NCBI GenBank assembly: GCA_947178125.1
Contig: CAMWXB010000035.1
Location: forward strand, 1 to 44,194
Origin: an uncultured Lachnospiraceae bacterium
Lineage (GTDB): Bacteria; Bacillota; Clostridia; Lachnospirales; Lachnospiraceae
Direction of reading: 5' to 3'
Length of the DNA stretch: 44,194 nucleotides
Below, piece after piece: positions 32,476 to 42,171 of the stretch (position 1 is its first letter; the number at the start of each line of letters is the position of its first letter). The position numbers and the translations under genes were made by a program. The notes below the pieces were generated by a model, which was given only the letters and a program-made list of their open reading frames with translations, searched no databases and was not told where the DNA came from.

Positions 32476-33618
32476 TTAGACCGTCTGGTTCTTCCCGATA
32501 TATACCGGGAAACTATCCGTTCCTTTCATTTCCTTACCGGCTGTAATCGTAACATTCTTGTCTGTTACCAAATATTCCACTTCTGCGCCTGCTTCCACTA
32601 CGGTTCCCTGCATCAGCACACAATTCTTGACTTTGGCGCCTTTGGCAATCTTCACGCTTCTAAAGAGAATACTGTTCTCGACTTCACCTTCGATGATACA
32701 GCCGTCCGCCGCCATCACATTCTGCGCTTTGGCGCCTTCCATGTATCTTGTCGGATTGCCGCCATGCAGCTTCGTATAAATCGGCGGGCCGGAGAATAAA
32801 GCGTTCAGATTATAGTCATCCAAAAGCTTCATATTTTCGTCGAAATAACTCTTCAGGTCATTGATGCGGGCAATATAGCCGTCGCATTTATATGCCTGCA
32901 CATTTAACTGATTCAGTTTCGGCACGAGAATGTCGCGTTCAAAAAACTCATGTCCGTGTACATAAGCCTCTTCAATCAGACTGATCAGCAATTCCCTCTC
33001 CAATATATACATATTCATGGAGAAATTCTGAACGCCGCCTTCTTTTGAGTTTACATAAATTTTAGTCACTCTACCGTCATCGATATCAAAAGTATAATAG
33101 AAACATCTGCCATTAGACGGAAGCTTTATCAGGCTCTCCGGCAATTCCTGTTCATTATAGGCAATCGTGACATCTGCACCGTTGTCTATATGCGCCTGGA
33201 TCATCGCTTTAAAATCAAGGTTGACGGCTATATTGGCATCCGTCAAAATAACATAAGTCTCTTTCTGGCCTTTTAAAAAGTTCAGAATACCCGCCAGCGC
33301 ACCAACACGGCCGACATATGGCTTCGCATCTTTTTCCGCAAAAGGAGGGAAAATATTCAGGCCGCCGTTTTTACGGACCAGATCCCATTCACGGCCGGAA
33401 CCCAAATGGTCCATCAGAGAATGATAATTATTATTGACCATAATGGAAACATTTCCGATATCGCTGTGCGTCATACTGGACAATGTAAAATCAATCAGGC
33501 GATAACGGCTTGCAAAAGGAATCGATGCCATCAAACGAATGTTGACCAGCTCCGGAACCAGCAGATCATAACTGTTAGGGAAAATAATGCCGAGTGCATT
33601 TGTATTTGTATTTAACAT
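32476..33618 (-). CDS. glgD: Glucose-1-phosphate adenylyltransferase, GlgD subunit
   Basis: Second, regulatory-type subunit of ADP-glucose pyrophosphorylase in glycogen synthesis. 380 residues with the nucleotidyltransferase fold but a degenerate N-terminus ([20 protein letters not shown]) in place of the GlgC GGGxGxRL loop, as expected for GlgD. It keeps [16 protein letters not shown] and [20 protein letters not shown]. The C-terminal part has left-handed beta-helix hexapeptides ([21 protein letters not shown]). It overlaps the glgC stop by seven bases, which suggests coupled translation and a GlgC-GlgD hetero-oligomer. It ends at a terminator. Confidence 0.92.
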   Translation of the reverse strand: MLNTNTNALGIIFPNSYDLLVPELVNIRLMASIPFASRYRLIDFTLSSMTHSDIGNVSIMVNNNYHSLMDHLGSGREWDLVRKNGGLNIFPPFAEKDAKPYVGRVGALAGILNFLKGQKETYVILTDANIAVNLDFKAMIQAHIDNGADVTIAYNEQELPESLIKLPSNGRCFYYTFDIDDGRVTKIYVNSKEGGVQNFSMNMYILERELLISLIEEAYVHGHEFFERDILVPKLNQLNVQAYKCDGYIARINDLKSYFDENMKLLDDYNLNALFSGPPIYTKLHGGNPTRYMEGAKAQNVMAADGCIIEGEVENSILFRSVKIAKGAKVKNCVLMQGTVVEAGAEVEYLVTDKNVTITAGKEMKGTDSFPVYIGKNQTV

Positions 33619-34820
33619 TGCTCTTCACCGCCTTCTACATTTTTATTGACCATGGCATTCGGACCAATCTTCGCATTATCACCAATCGTAATTCCCGCAC
33701 CGATGGTCGCAACGCCCTTCTCATCACCGGAAGGCATCGCGCCTACTACCGCGTTCTCACCAATCGTAACACATTCCGCTACGATACAGTGTCTTACAAC
33801 GGCGCCCGCTTTCACGACCGTATTCCCCATGATAACGGCATCCTCGATGACAGCGCCTTTTTCCACCTTAACGCCTTCAAACAGGATTGAATGTCTGACC
33901 GTTCCTTTGATCTGGCAGCCGTCCGTCACCATCGAATTTTCAACGACTGCGCCTGCGGATATTTTCTGTCCGGGCAGCGCCGCTTTCCTGCTATAAATCT
34001 TCCAGTCCTCGTCAAACAGATTGATACCGCTGTTATCCGGGTCCAGAACTTCCATATTCGCTTCCCATAAGGAAGAGATGGTTCCTACATCTTTCCAGTA
34101 GCCGCTGAAATGATAAGCGTACATCCTGCGTTTATCGCGGAGCAGGTTCGGGATAATGTTGTTACCAAAGTCATTCTCGGAATTCGGGTCAGCCTCATCC
34201 TCTTCCAGATATTTTTTCAAAATATCCCAGTTAAATATGTAAATACCCATCGAAGCCAGATTAGATTTCGGATTCTTGGGTTTCTCCTGAAACTCTGTGA
34301 TCTTATCGTTCTCATCTGCTACCATCAGACCGAAACGGGATGCCTCTTCCCACGGCACTTCCATGACCGCAACGCTGAATTCCGCATCCTTCTCTTTGTG
34401 GAATTTCAGGAAATCGCTGTAATCCTGTTTACAGATCTGGTCGCCGGACAGAATGATAACATATTCCGGGTCATATCTTTCAATAAAAGAAAGATTCTGA
34501 TAGATCGCGTTGGCTGTTCCCTTATACCAATCTGACTTGTTCGCCTTCTGGTAAGGCGGGAGAACATGTACGCCCCCATATAGCCTGTCTAAATCCCACG
34601 GCTGACCGTTCCCCACATACTCATTCAGCACAAGCGGCTGATACTGTGTCAGAATACCTACCGTATCGATTCCGGAGTTCACACAGTTAGACAGCGGAAA
34701 GTCAATAATACGATATTTTCCGCCAAAAGGAACTGCCGGTTTTGCAAGCTTCTCTGTCAATGCGTACAGACGGGAACCCTGTCCGCCGGCAAGAAGCATT
34801 GCTATCATTTCTTTTGCCAT
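33612..34820 (-). CDS. glgC: Glucose-1-phosphate adenylyltransferase, catalytic GlgC
   Basis: Makes ADP-glucose from ATP and glucose-1-phosphate, the first committed step of glycogen synthesis. 402 residues. The nucleotide-binding loop [26 protein letters not shown] is near residue 9, with [14 protein letters not shown] following. [12 protein letters not shown] and [15 protein letters not shown] lie near 100-130; [10 protein letters not shown] is the glucose-phosphate region near 180. The C-terminal beta-helix ([16 protein letters not shown]) is complete. GGAGGGTTAAATT precedes the ATG. It is the first gene of the glgC-glgD pair. No clear promoter consensus was found in the 105-base gap upstream, although a TATGAT is present. 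Confidence 0.95.
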   Translation of the reverse strand: MAKEMIAMLLAGGQGSRLYALTEKLAKPAVPFGGKYRIIDFPLSNCVNSGIDTVGILTQYQPLVLNEYVGNGQPWDLDRLYGGVHVLPPYQKANKSDWYKGTANAIYQNLSFIERYDPEYVIILSGDQICKQDYSDFLKFHKEKDAEFSVAVMEVPWEEASRFGLMVADENDKITEFQEKPKNPKSNLASMGIYIFNWDILKKYLEEDEADPNSENDFGNNIIPNLLRDKRRMYAYHFSGYWKDVGTISSLWEANMEVLDPDNSGINLFDEDWKIYSRKAALPGQKISAGAVVENSMVTDGCQIKGTVRHSILFEGVKVEKGAVIEDAVIMGNTVVKAGAVVRHCIVAECVTIGENAVVGAMPSGDEKGVATIGAGITIGDNAKIGPNAMVNKNVEGGEEQC

Positions 34821-34925
34821 AATTTAACCCTCCATCATATAGTCTTGATACTAAAATCATACATCATTTTGACGATAAAAGGAAGCGTAAGATTGTAAAT
34901 TTTGTTAAAAATTTCCTTTTCAATT

Positions 34926-36296
34926 TCAATGATGATATGGCTGGTCATTCAGGCGGTTCTTCGCATACCATTCCATCTTATCCGCATACATCTGCATATC
35001 CGCTTCGGCAATCAGATCATCCATATTTTCTCTCCCATCCCCACGCCATACAGAGCCGAGTGCCATAAGTGCATTTGCCCTGTGCATATCCACTTTCATC
35101 GCTTCGATTCTTTCCTGCATTTCCTCCTGGGAAATTCCTTCACACAGAACGAGAAATTCGTCTCCGCCCACACGGAACAGCGCATACTCGCCAAACGCTC
35201 TGCGCAGACATTCGCTTGCGCGGACCAAAAGCGCATCTCCCGCATTATGCCCCATGGAATCATTTTCCCTTTTTAATCCCATCACATCGCAGTACAGGAT
35301 TCCAATGCTCTTCTCCGGCATTACCTTTGCAGCGGCATCATTCATCGCATGACGGTTGCCGATTCCCGTCAATTGATCCAAAAAGCACAGTTCTTCCAAC
35401 TGCCTGACCAGATTCCGGCGCCGGAGAACGGAAACCAGAAAATACCCCATGATCTGAAGCATATAGGTGATGTGGCTTAAAAATTTCTCCGGCGGATTGT
35501 CCACGCCATAAAAACCGATGATCTTATTCTCGCTGATCAGAGGACTTACCACCAACGATTTTATATTCTGCGGTTTCAGATATTCATAAACATCAGGGTC
35601 TTTTTCGCGAACGCTTTCCACATTGCTGACAATGACGCTTTTCCCATTTAAAAATCTCTTATACCAAAGGGACACTACCTCGACCGGTACATTCTGCAGA
35701 TTCTCCTTCTGCGGTGCAACACCCCCTGCACACCATTCATATGTATTCCGGCAGATTCCGTTTTCCACTTCCTCGAAAATATAAGCCCTCTCGCTCTCAA
35801 AATACTGTCCGATATATTCCATCAACACTTCGATGGATTTTTCCGGTGTGGGAGCGGCCAATGCAATCCGCAGTCCCTCGATGATCACAACTTCATTTAA
35901 TTCATATTCGTTATCCTGCCTTCCCAATTCCCCGATATTCACAGCAAGTTCAAAACGGTATCTCCTGCCGTCCGCTTCCAGTACGGTATTCTTTACCAGC
36001 ATTCTTTTCCCTACGACCGGTCTGTAACACACCTCTTCCACAAAACTTCCCTGTTCCAGTCTTTTATCATTACACAGCGCACAAGGCGTTAAACTATCCG
36101 AAATAACCTCATGACATTTTTTCCCTTTTATTTCTTTGAGTGACTGTATCCCGTATATCGCCCTTGCCAGCCGGTTCATATAAACGAGTTCATGGCTGTC
36201 CATATCCGCAACATATACGATTTCATTCAATTCCTCATAAAATTCCCATATCTTCCTTATTTCGTCGAAACTTGTTTTTTCCATAAATGATTTCAT
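34926..36296 (-). CDS. PAS/GAF-GGDEF protein, probable diguanylate cyclase
   Basis: 456 residues, no membrane segments. Residues about 15-120 are PAS-like (EIVYVADMDSHELVYMNRLA) with clustered cysteines (KCHEV, CALC) that could bind metal or sense redox. Residues 145-290 are GAF-like (SIEVLMEYIGQYFESERAYI, VVSPLISENKIIGFYGVDNP). The GGDEF domain has the intact signature RVGGDEF and DQLTGIGNRHAM, so it could make cyclic di-GMP. No RxxD inhibitory site precedes GGDEF. The N-terminal start is uncertain between codon 1 and codon 5: GAGGAGA lies close to the first and at normal distance from the second. It is monocistronic in a cluster of unrelated genes. Confidence 0.88.
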   Translation of the reverse strand: MKSFMEKTSFDEIRKIWEFYEELNEIVYVADMDSHELVYMNRLARAIYGIQSLKEIKGKKCHEVISDSLTPCALCNDKRLEQGSFVEEVCYRPVVGKRMLVKNTVLEADGRRYRFELAVNIGELGRQDNEYELNEVVIIEGLRIALAAPTPEKSIEVLMEYIGQYFESERAYIFEEVENGICRNTYEWCAGGVAPQKENLQNVPVEVVSLWYKRFLNGKSVIVSNVESVREKDPDVYEYLKPQNIKSLVVSPLISENKIIGFYGVDNPPEKFLSHITYMLQIMGYFLVSVLRRRNLVRQLEELCFLDQLTGIGNRHAMNDAAAKVMPEKSIGILYCDVMGLKRENDSMGHNAGDALLVRASECLRRAFGEYALFRVGGDEFLVLCEGISQEEMQERIEAMKVDMHRANALMALGSVWRGDGRENMDDLIAEADMQMYADKMEWYAKNRLNDQPYHH

Positions 36297-36459
36297 TCTC
36301 CTCGCTCTTTTTCATACGCTGATTCCCCAATCATTTTATTAATACCCTGACAAATGCCAATGTCTTGTTTTCCATGATATCAAAAAAAATACCCGGAAAA
36401 ATAATTTGGGTACAATTCGTCAATTTCAAGGTATCATTTGCAGTTTTACCGACGCGCGG

Positions 36460-36505
36460 CATCCAAAACGGACATCCAAAACATCCAAAACGCGCATCCA
36501 AAACA
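36460..36505. repeat. Four CATCCAAAAC repeats between DUF1905 and GGDEF genes
   Basis: CATCCAAAAC occurs at 36460-36469, 36473-36482, 36483-36492 and 36496-36505, with GGA, no gap and GCG between copies. It starts five bases beyond the DUF1905 stop on the minus-strand side. The rest of the 214-base gap holds no gene that I can see. Confidence 0.85.
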
Positions 36506-36510
36506 GAAAT

Positions 36511-36798
36511 TCATTCCCGCTCTCTGACTGTCACCCGCACCCTGTCTCCGGGCTGTTTCCCGATTTTGGAACGGATATCTTTCCGTATCCCGATCAGATA
36601 GCAGATACTGCCATCCTCATTTTTAACACCCATGTTGACGATACTGCCGTCATAGGGTTCACCATCGAAAACGGCGTGTACTTTTACGCGCCCCTTTCCG
36701 AATTCTTTCCTGATATCATACGGGAAAATGACATAGGCGCCGCCTTTCTGGTCCGCTTCATAAATCAGGGATTCGTATTCGTAGATTTTGTTGTTCAT
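36511..36798 (-). CDS. DUF1905-family protein
   Basis: 95 residues from the ATG at 36798, chosen for AAAGGGG six bases upstream; the frame extends to 36840 but that part has no ribosome site. The protein is a single small beta-barrel-type domain (YEYESLIYEADQKGGAYVIF, YDIRKEFGKGRVKVHAVFDG, KPGDRVRVTVRE-like end). This matches DUF1905, a family of unknown function often found alone or fused to YdeI/OmdA-type domains. It diverges from the response-regulator gene across 66 bases, so shared regulation is possible, but nothing indicates a functional tie. A four-copy 10-base repeat follows its stop. Confidence 0.8.
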   Translation of the reverse strand: MNNKIYEYESLIYEADQKGGAYVIFPYDIRKEFGKGRVKVHAVFDGEPYDGSIVNMGVKNEDGSICYLIGIRKDIRSKIGKQPGDRVRVTVRERE

Positions 36799-36864
36799 GA
36801 TATTCCCCTTTCTGCCTAAAATACAGTATAATATGTTCAATCCCCAAAAAACAAGAGGTACCTC

Positions 36865-37569
36865 ATGAACAACATATTAATTATAGAAGATGATAAAACC
36901 CTTGCAGACGGCCTCGTGCGCGCTCTTTCTTCGGGACAGAACGCGGCGGAGAGCTGCGGCTGTATTCAGTCAGCAAGGGAGAAAATCGTGCAGAACAGCA
37001 TACAGCACTACTCTCTGATCCTTCTGGATGCCAATCTTCCGGACGGAAACGGTTTCGATTTTCTTACAGAGCTGAAAAAACATTATGATATCCCCGTCAT
37101 CATGCTCACCGCAAACGATCTGGAAACGGACATCGTCTCCGCGCTGGAGCAGGGAGCCGACGATTATATCACGAAACCCTTCAGCCTCGCAATCCTGCGG
37201 GCAAGGGTAGGCATACAGCTTCGCAGGATACAGCCCGGAGGCGGGATGACAGGAGACCAGAGCCGCCACGGATTCCGATATCAGGCAGACGGCTGCCTCT
37301 TTGATTTTGAGAATATGCTGTTCTCTCATGACGGAAACACGATAGAACTGAGCAGAACCGAACAGAAGCTTCTGCGCATTCTGACCGAAAATGCCGGCAT
37401 CACGCTTCCCCGCAGCCGTCTCATCGATTATGTCTGGACAGGTAATGCAGATTTTGTGGACGAAAACGCGCTCTCCGTCACCATAAAACGACTGCGGGAT
37501 AAACTGGGGACGCAGGAATGTATTGAGACGGTTTATGGGATTGGTTATAAGTGGAAAGGGATTCTATAA
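36865..37569 (+). CDS. OmpR-family response regulator
   Basis: 234 residues. The receiver domain has Asp9/Asp10 (IIEDD), phospho-acceptor Asp55 (LILLDANLPDG) and Lys104 (YITKPF). A winged-helix DNA-binding domain follows (about 135-234: TIELSRTEQKLLRILTENAG, NALSVTIKRLRDKLG, ECIETVYGIGYKW). GAGGTACCTC precedes the ATG. Its TAA stop overlaps the kinase ATG (TAATG). It heads a regulator-kinase-ABC cluster of the kind that senses and expels cell-envelope peptides, so the ABC genes are the likely targets. Confidence 0.94.
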   Translation: MNNILIIEDDKTLADGLVRALSSGQNAAESCGCIQSAREKIVQNSIQHYSLILLDANLPDGNGFDFLTELKKHYDIPVIMLTANDLETDIVSALEQGADDYITKPFSLAILRARVGIQLRRIQPGGGMTGDQSRHGFRYQADGCLFDFENMLFSHDGNTIELSRTEQKLLRILTENAGITLPRSRLIDYVWTGNADFVDENALSVTIKRLRDKLGTQECIETVYGIGYKWKGIL

Positions 37570-38507
37570 TGTATCAATCTATTATTATTGTTATGACTAT
37601 TATTTGTATTCTTACCTCTGTCATTGTAACAATCCACAGCTATCTGTCCACAAAACGTACAATGGAACATATGAACCATATGCTGGAGCGCGCGATAGAA
37701 GGAACTTTTTCGGTAGAGCAGATTGACGAATCCATACTTTCCGCACTGGAATTTAAACTGGCCCATTATCTGGACGCCTCGGCCGTTTCGGCTCGAAATG
37801 TTGCGCTTGAAAAAGAACATATCCAAATGCTGCTTTCGGATATTTCCCATCAGACCAAAACGCCGATTGCCAATCTCCGGCTTTATGGCGAGCTTTTACA
37901 GGAGCAGTCGTTGGATGAAGAAAGCCGCGGTTATGTGAATGCACTCAATATCCAATCGCAGAAACTGGATTTCCTGATTTCCTCTCTCGTCAAGATGTCC
38001 CGGCTGGAAACCGGCGTTCTGGCACTGCATCCGAAGGACAATGCCGTTATGCCGATGCTCGTAAAGGCATGTGACGAATTCGCACCGGCAGCCGCCGCAA
38101 AAGGGCTTTTCCTCCGGCTCATTCCTATGGAATCCAGCTTGGAGCCGCACGCTTTTTTTGATGAAAAATGGACACTGGAAGCACTCGGCAATTTATTGGA
38201 CAACGCCGTAAAATACACGGAAACGGGCGGCATCACGGTAAAAATTATCGCCTTCGAGCTGTTCTGCCGCATCGAAATTGCGGACACGGGAAGCGGCATC
38301 GCCGAAGAAGAACAGGCACAGATTTTTTCCCGCTTCTACCGCTCACAGAAAGCCGCTGATGTACAGGGCATCGGCGTCGGTCTTTACCTTGCCAGAGAAA
38401 TCATCGCAAAAGAAGGCGGCTATATCAAACTCTCTTCCACACCCGGAAAAGGCTCCGCCTTTGCGGTCAACCTGCCCGTCAAAACGCCAAATCTTTCAAA
38501 ACCGTAA
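37569..38507 (+). CDS. Sensor histidine kinase of the ABC-linked two-component system
   Basis: 312 residues from the ATG at 37569, chosen because AAAGGGA lies eight bases upstream and the start overlaps the regulator stop. One N-terminal membrane segment (IIIVMTIICILTSVIVTI) and almost no extracellular part are present, so it probably does not bind a ligand itself and may take its signal from the transporter. His94 is in SDISHQTKTPIANL. HATPase motifs are NLLDNAVKYT, DTGSGIAEE and GIGVGLYLA. No HAMP or PAS domain is obvious. It is followed by an intrinsic terminator before the ABC genes. Confidence 0.92.
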   Translation: MYQSIIIVMTIICILTSVIVTIHSYLSTKRTMEHMNHMLERAIEGTFSVEQIDESILSALEFKLAHYLDASAVSARNVALEKEHIQMLLSDISHQTKTPIANLRLYGELLQEQSLDEESRGYVNALNIQSQKLDFLISSLVKMSRLETGVLALHPKDNAVMPMLVKACDEFAPAAAAKGLFLRLIPMESSLEPHAFFDEKWTLEALGNLLDNAVKYTETGGITVKIIAFELFCRIEIADTGSGIAEEEQAQIFSRFYRSQKAADVQGIGVGLYLAREIIAKEGGYIKLSSTPGKGSAFAVNLPVKTPNLSKP

Positions 38508-38560
38508 GAATCTTTTTGGCACGCGGAAAGATTGTGGAAAGAATCTGATGATAACATAAG

Positions 38561-38590
38561 TATTGCAGGGAAAATCCTGCAATATTTTTT
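38561..38590 (+). terminator. Terminator between the kinase and ABC genes
   Basis: TATTGCAGG (38561-38569), loop GAAAAT, CCTGCAATA (38576-38584), then six more T. It ends about 30 bases before the ABC start codon. Any promoter for the ABC genes must therefore lie upstream of it, or transcription must read through. Confidence 0.88.
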
Positions 38591-38620
38591 TAAGCGGATA
38601 AAAAGCGGAAAGGAAAAGCT

Positions 38621-39319
38621 ATGACCATTTTATCAACATCCAATCTGACCAAAATCTATGGAAGCGGCGAAAACGAAGTCCATGCACTGGAACATGTCAA
38701 TCTCACCGTCGAAAAGGGCGAATTTGTGGCAATCGTCGGAACGAGCGGCAGCGGGAAATCCACGCTCCTGCATATGCTCGGCGGCCTCGACCGGCCCACA
38801 TCCGGCAGCGTCACCGTGGACGGCAAAGACCTTTTTTCCTTAAAAGAAGAAGCGCTGACCATCTTCCGCAGACGAAAAATCGGCTTTGTTTTCCAGAACT
38901 ATAATCTGGTTCCCGTCCTGAATGTCTATGAAAACATCGTCCTGCCCATACAGCTCGACGGCAGCGTCATCGACAAAGAATATATTCATTCTATCATCGA
39001 TACGCTGGGCCTGCAGACCAAACTGCAGAATCTTCCGAATCAGCTGTCCGGCGGCCAGCAGCAGCGTGTCGCCATCGGCCGCGCACTCGCCTCCAAGCCG
39101 GCAATTATCCTTGCAGATGAGCCGACCGGCAATCTGGACAGTCAGACATCGCAGGACGTTCTCGGCCTTCTGAAAATCACGAGCCGGAAATTTTCCCAGA
39201 CCATCGTTATGATCACCCATAACGAAGAAATTGCCCAGCTCTCCGACCGGATCATCCGGATTGAGGACGGCATGATTCAGACAGCAGACCAATCGGTCGG
39301 AAAAGGGGGGATGCGATGA
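38621..39319 (+). CDS. ABC transporter ATP-binding protein (MacB/LolD type)
   Basis: 232-residue ATPase that powers the permease encoded next. Walker A is [10 protein letters not shown] (about 39-48), Q-loop is [14 protein letters not shown], signature is LSGGQQQR near 142, Walker B is IILADEP, and the H-loop is MITHNEE. The subgroup motif set matches BceA/MacB ATPases of antimicrobial peptide and envelope-stress systems. GGAAAGG precedes the ATG. Its TGA overlaps the permease ATG (ATGATGA), so the two are coupled. Confidence 0.94.
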   Translation: MTILSTSNLTKIYGSGENEVHALEHVNLTVEKGEFVAIVGTSGSGKSTLLHMLGGLDRPTSGSVTVDGKDLFSLKEEALTIFRRRKIGFVFQNYNLVPVLNVYENIVLPIQLDGSVIDKEYIHSIIDTLGLQTKLQNLPNQLSGGQQQRVAIGRALASKPAIILADEPTGNLDSQTSQDVLGLLKITSRKFSQTIVMITHNEEIAQLSDRIIRIEDGMIQTADQSVGKGGMR

Positions 39320-42129
39320 TGAAAATTCATGTCCGTAATCAAAAATGTATCCGGCATATCAGCTTTCGAAATATGAAAGCCGGAAAAACGAGAAACATTG
39401 TCGCCATCCTTGCCATTTCTTTGACGGCAATTTTATTCACGGCAATTTTTACAGTCGCCATGTCAATCGTCTACGGGTACGAACAGTCCAATTTTCGTAA
39501 GGTAGGCGGCTATTCTCATGGAACATTTAAATATCTGACCAGCGAACAGTTAGAAGAATTACAGGAAGACCCTCTGATTCAGGAATGGGGTGTCAGACGC
39601 TACCTGGGAATGCCCGGCGACGCACCTTTTAACAAATCTCAGGTGGAAATCGGCTATGCCGATACCAATTATGCGAAATGGACTTTCTTAGAACCGGTCG
39701 AAGGCCGTCTGCCGAAAGAAGGCACGAACGAAGCCGCCACCGATACGACCGTCCTTGCGCTGCTTGGCGTAAAACCTGAAATCGGCGCTGAGTTCACGAT
39801 GACTTTCAATGTAGACGGGACAGAGACGACCGAGACTTTTACACTCTGTGGCTACTGGGAATACGACAAAATCACCGTCGCCAATCATGTGTTGCTGCCC
39901 GAAAGCCGCGTTCAGGAAATTCTGGATAAGACAAACTGTCAGTGCTTTGACAATATAACCGGCCGCTATAGTCTGGATGTCATGTTCCAAAATGCCGCCC
40001 ATGTAGAAGAAAATCTGTTGACCATTCTCTCGCGGCACGGCTATCAGTCCGAAGACCCTGCAGCAAAAGATACCTATATCCCAATCGGCGTCAACTGGGG
40101 TTATATGAACGCACAGGTTTCCAATTATATTGATTTTTCCACAATTGCCGCGATTGCCCTCATCATCTTTCTGATCATGCTCACCGGATACCTGATCATT
40201 TATAATGTGTTTCAGATTTCCGTTGCAAACGATATACGTTTCTACGGGCTTTTAAAGACCATTGGCACAACAGGAAAGCAAATCCGGCATATGATTCTTT
40301 TGCAGGCCGTCTTTTTATCTGTCATCGGAATCCCTGTCGGGCTTCTTATCGGATATGGCATTGGCGCGCTCCTGACACCTATTGTACTTGCCAATTTGAG
40401 CGTCTATCAGGATGCGCTCTCCGTCAGCCCATGGATTTTTATCGGCTCTGCCTTATTTTCTCTGCTCACGGTCATCATTTCCTGCCGCAGACCGGGCCGG
40501 ATAGCCGCTAAAGTTTCTCCGATTGAAGCAGTGCGCTATACGGAAGGAGACACCATTCAGCGGGCAGGCCGCTGTTGGAAAGACAGACGTATGAAAGCAA
40601 ACAGGCGCCGGACAGGCAAACACAGTCAGGCGGACAGATGCCGGAAATACAGACGCCACACAGGCCGGATACGCAAAACAGAAAACGGCGCCTCCATCTT
40701 CCGGATGGCCTGGGCCAACCTGAACAGGAACCGGAAAAAAACGACTATCACCGCTTTTTCCCTCTCCCTTTCGATCGTTCTTCTGAATATTACGGTCACA
40801 CTGACGAGCGGTTTCGACATGGATAAATATCTGAGCGATATTACCTCGGACTTTATCTTTGCCAACGCCGGCTATTTTCAGACAGGCGCAGGCAGGACGT
40901 TCTTTTCCGAGGCAATGGGCGTTTCCGAAGAGGTTATTGCCGAACTGAACGCACAGAGCGGTGTAACGGACGGCGGAAGAACTTACGGAAAATACAGCGT
41001 AGCACAGGAATTTATTACAGAGGATTATTACAGGCTGTCTGAACGACGATACTATTCGGAATCACAAGTAGAAGAACGACTTGCGAATGAGGAAAAAGAA
41101 AACGGCCTGATCCTCAAGACCGTACAGCTCTATGGCATGGAACCTTTCTGTCTGGATAAACTGACGGTATACGAGGGAGATCTGTCGAAATTATATGATG
41201 GCAGCGGATATGATACCGGAGACACTTCCGCTGACGCAGCAGATGATATCCATTATGTCGCTGCGGTATTCATGGAAGATGACTACGGCAATATTGAACC
41301 AGACAGCCATTGGGCCAAAGTAGGCGACCAGATAACCATCCGTTATATCGACGAAATGGAAATCTATAATATTGTCACCGGAGAAATCTATCCCGATGTG
41401 GAGAGCATTCCCAGTATAGAGCTCCCGAACGTCGATATACGCCTCTTAAAACATCGGGATATCGTATACGAAGTTGCCGCTCTCGTCCATATACCCACCG
41501 CTATTACTTACCGCTATTATGGGAATAACGAATTTATTATGGGCGCGGACACTTTCCGTCAAGACACCGGAACCGACTCCGTTCTATATTATATTTTTGA
41601 CGTAGAAGATACGGCTGTCGATACCATGGAGAACTACATCGCCGATTTTACGAATAATGTCGTGCCGCAGTATGACTATGAAAGCAAACAGACCTATATT
41701 GAAGGATTCGAATCCGAGAAACGGATGTTCCTGCTCTGCGGCTGTGTTTTAAGCTTCATTATCGGGCTGATCGGTATTCTGAATTTCCTGAATGTCATCC
41801 TGACAAATATGATCACGCGCCGCAAAGAATTTGCCGTTCTGCAGTCCGTCGGCATGACGGGCAGACAATTAAAAAAGATGCTGATTCTGGAGGGCGAACT
41901 GCTGACGCTCGGCTCCGTCTGTTTCTCGCTTCTTCTGACCGTTGCAACGGCACCGCTTACCGCCGATGCGCTCAGCAGTATGCTATGGTTTTTCAGTTAT
42001 CACTTTACGGTGATGCCTCTTCTGCTCGTCGCGCCGGTCTTTGCATTGCTCGGCGTTCTGGTTCCACTCATCTCTTATCGTCATGCGGCCGGAAAATCGA
42101 TTGTGGAAAGGCTTCGGGAAGGGACGTAA
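39316..42129 (+). CDS. FtsX-type ABC transporter permease, large
   Basis: 937-residue membrane protein with two FtsX-like halves. TM1 is near 25-50 (NIVAILAISLTAILFTAIFT), followed by an extracellular domain to about 270, then three TMs (about 280-390). After a linker, TM5 is near 480 (TITAFSLSLSIVLLNITVTL), then a second large extracellular domain (to about 800) and three TMs (LLCGCVLSFIIGLIGILNFL and on). This is the duplicated MacB/FtsX plan; it probably acts with the upstream ATPase in export of, or protection from, an envelope-active compound. The cytosolic linker at about 412-456 is extraordinarily basic (WKDRRMKANRRRTGKHSQ and on). Ends next to a bidirectional terminator. Substrate unknown. 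Confidence 0.88.
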   Translation: MMKIHVRNQKCIRHISFRNMKAGKTRNIVAILAISLTAILFTAIFTVAMSIVYGYEQSNFRKVGGYSHGTFKYLTSEQLEELQEDPLIQEWGVRRYLGMPGDAPFNKSQVEIGYADTNYAKWTFLEPVEGRLPKEGTNEAATDTTVLALLGVKPEIGAEFTMTFNVDGTETTETFTLCGYWEYDKITVANHVLLPESRVQEILDKTNCQCFDNITGRYSLDVMFQNAAHVEENLLTILSRHGYQSEDPAAKDTYIPIGVNWGYMNAQVSNYIDFSTIAAIALIIFLIMLTGYLIIYNVFQISVANDIRFYGLLKTIGTTGKQIRHMILLQAVFLSVIGIPVGLLIGYGIGALLTPIVLANLSVYQDALSVSPWIFIGSALFSLLTVIISCRRPGRIAAKVSPIEAVRYTEGDTIQRAGRCWKDRRMKANRRRTGKHSQADRCRKYRRHTGRIRKTENGASIFRMAWANLNRNRKKTTITAFSLSLSIVLLNITVTLTSGFDMDKYLSDITSDFIFANAGYFQTGAGRTFFSEAMGVSEEVIAELNAQSGVTDGGRTYGKYSVAQEFITEDYYRLSERRYYSESQVEERLANEEKENGLILKTVQLYGMEPFCLDKLTVYEGDLSKLYDGSGYDTGDTSADAADDIHYVAAVFMEDDYGNIEPDSHWAKVGDQITIRYIDEMEIYNIVTGEIYPDVESIPSIELPNVDIRLLKHRDIVYEVAALVHIPTAITYRYYGNNEFIMGADTFRQDTGTDSVLYYIFDVEDTAVDTMENYIADFTNNVVPQYDYESKQTYIEGFESEKRMFLLCGCVLSFIIGLIGILNFLNVILTNMITRRKEFAVLQSVGMTGRQLKKMLILEGELLTLGSVCFSLLLTVATAPLTADALSSMLWFFSYHFTVMPLLLVAPVFALLGVLVPLISYRHAAGKSIVERLREGT

Positions 42130-42130
42130 C

Positions 42131-42170
42131 GATATAACAGGCTGTGGAATCATCCACAGCCTGTTATATC
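42131..42170. terminator. Bidirectional terminator between the ABC permease and rhaD
   Basis: GATATAACAGGCTGTGG (42131-42147) pairs perfectly with 42154-42170 over 17 bases, loop AATCAT. It stands between two convergent genes, one base after the permease stop and one before the rhaD stop. No long T-run is present on either side; the strong stem may suffice. Confidence 0.8.
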
Positions 42171-42171
42171 C

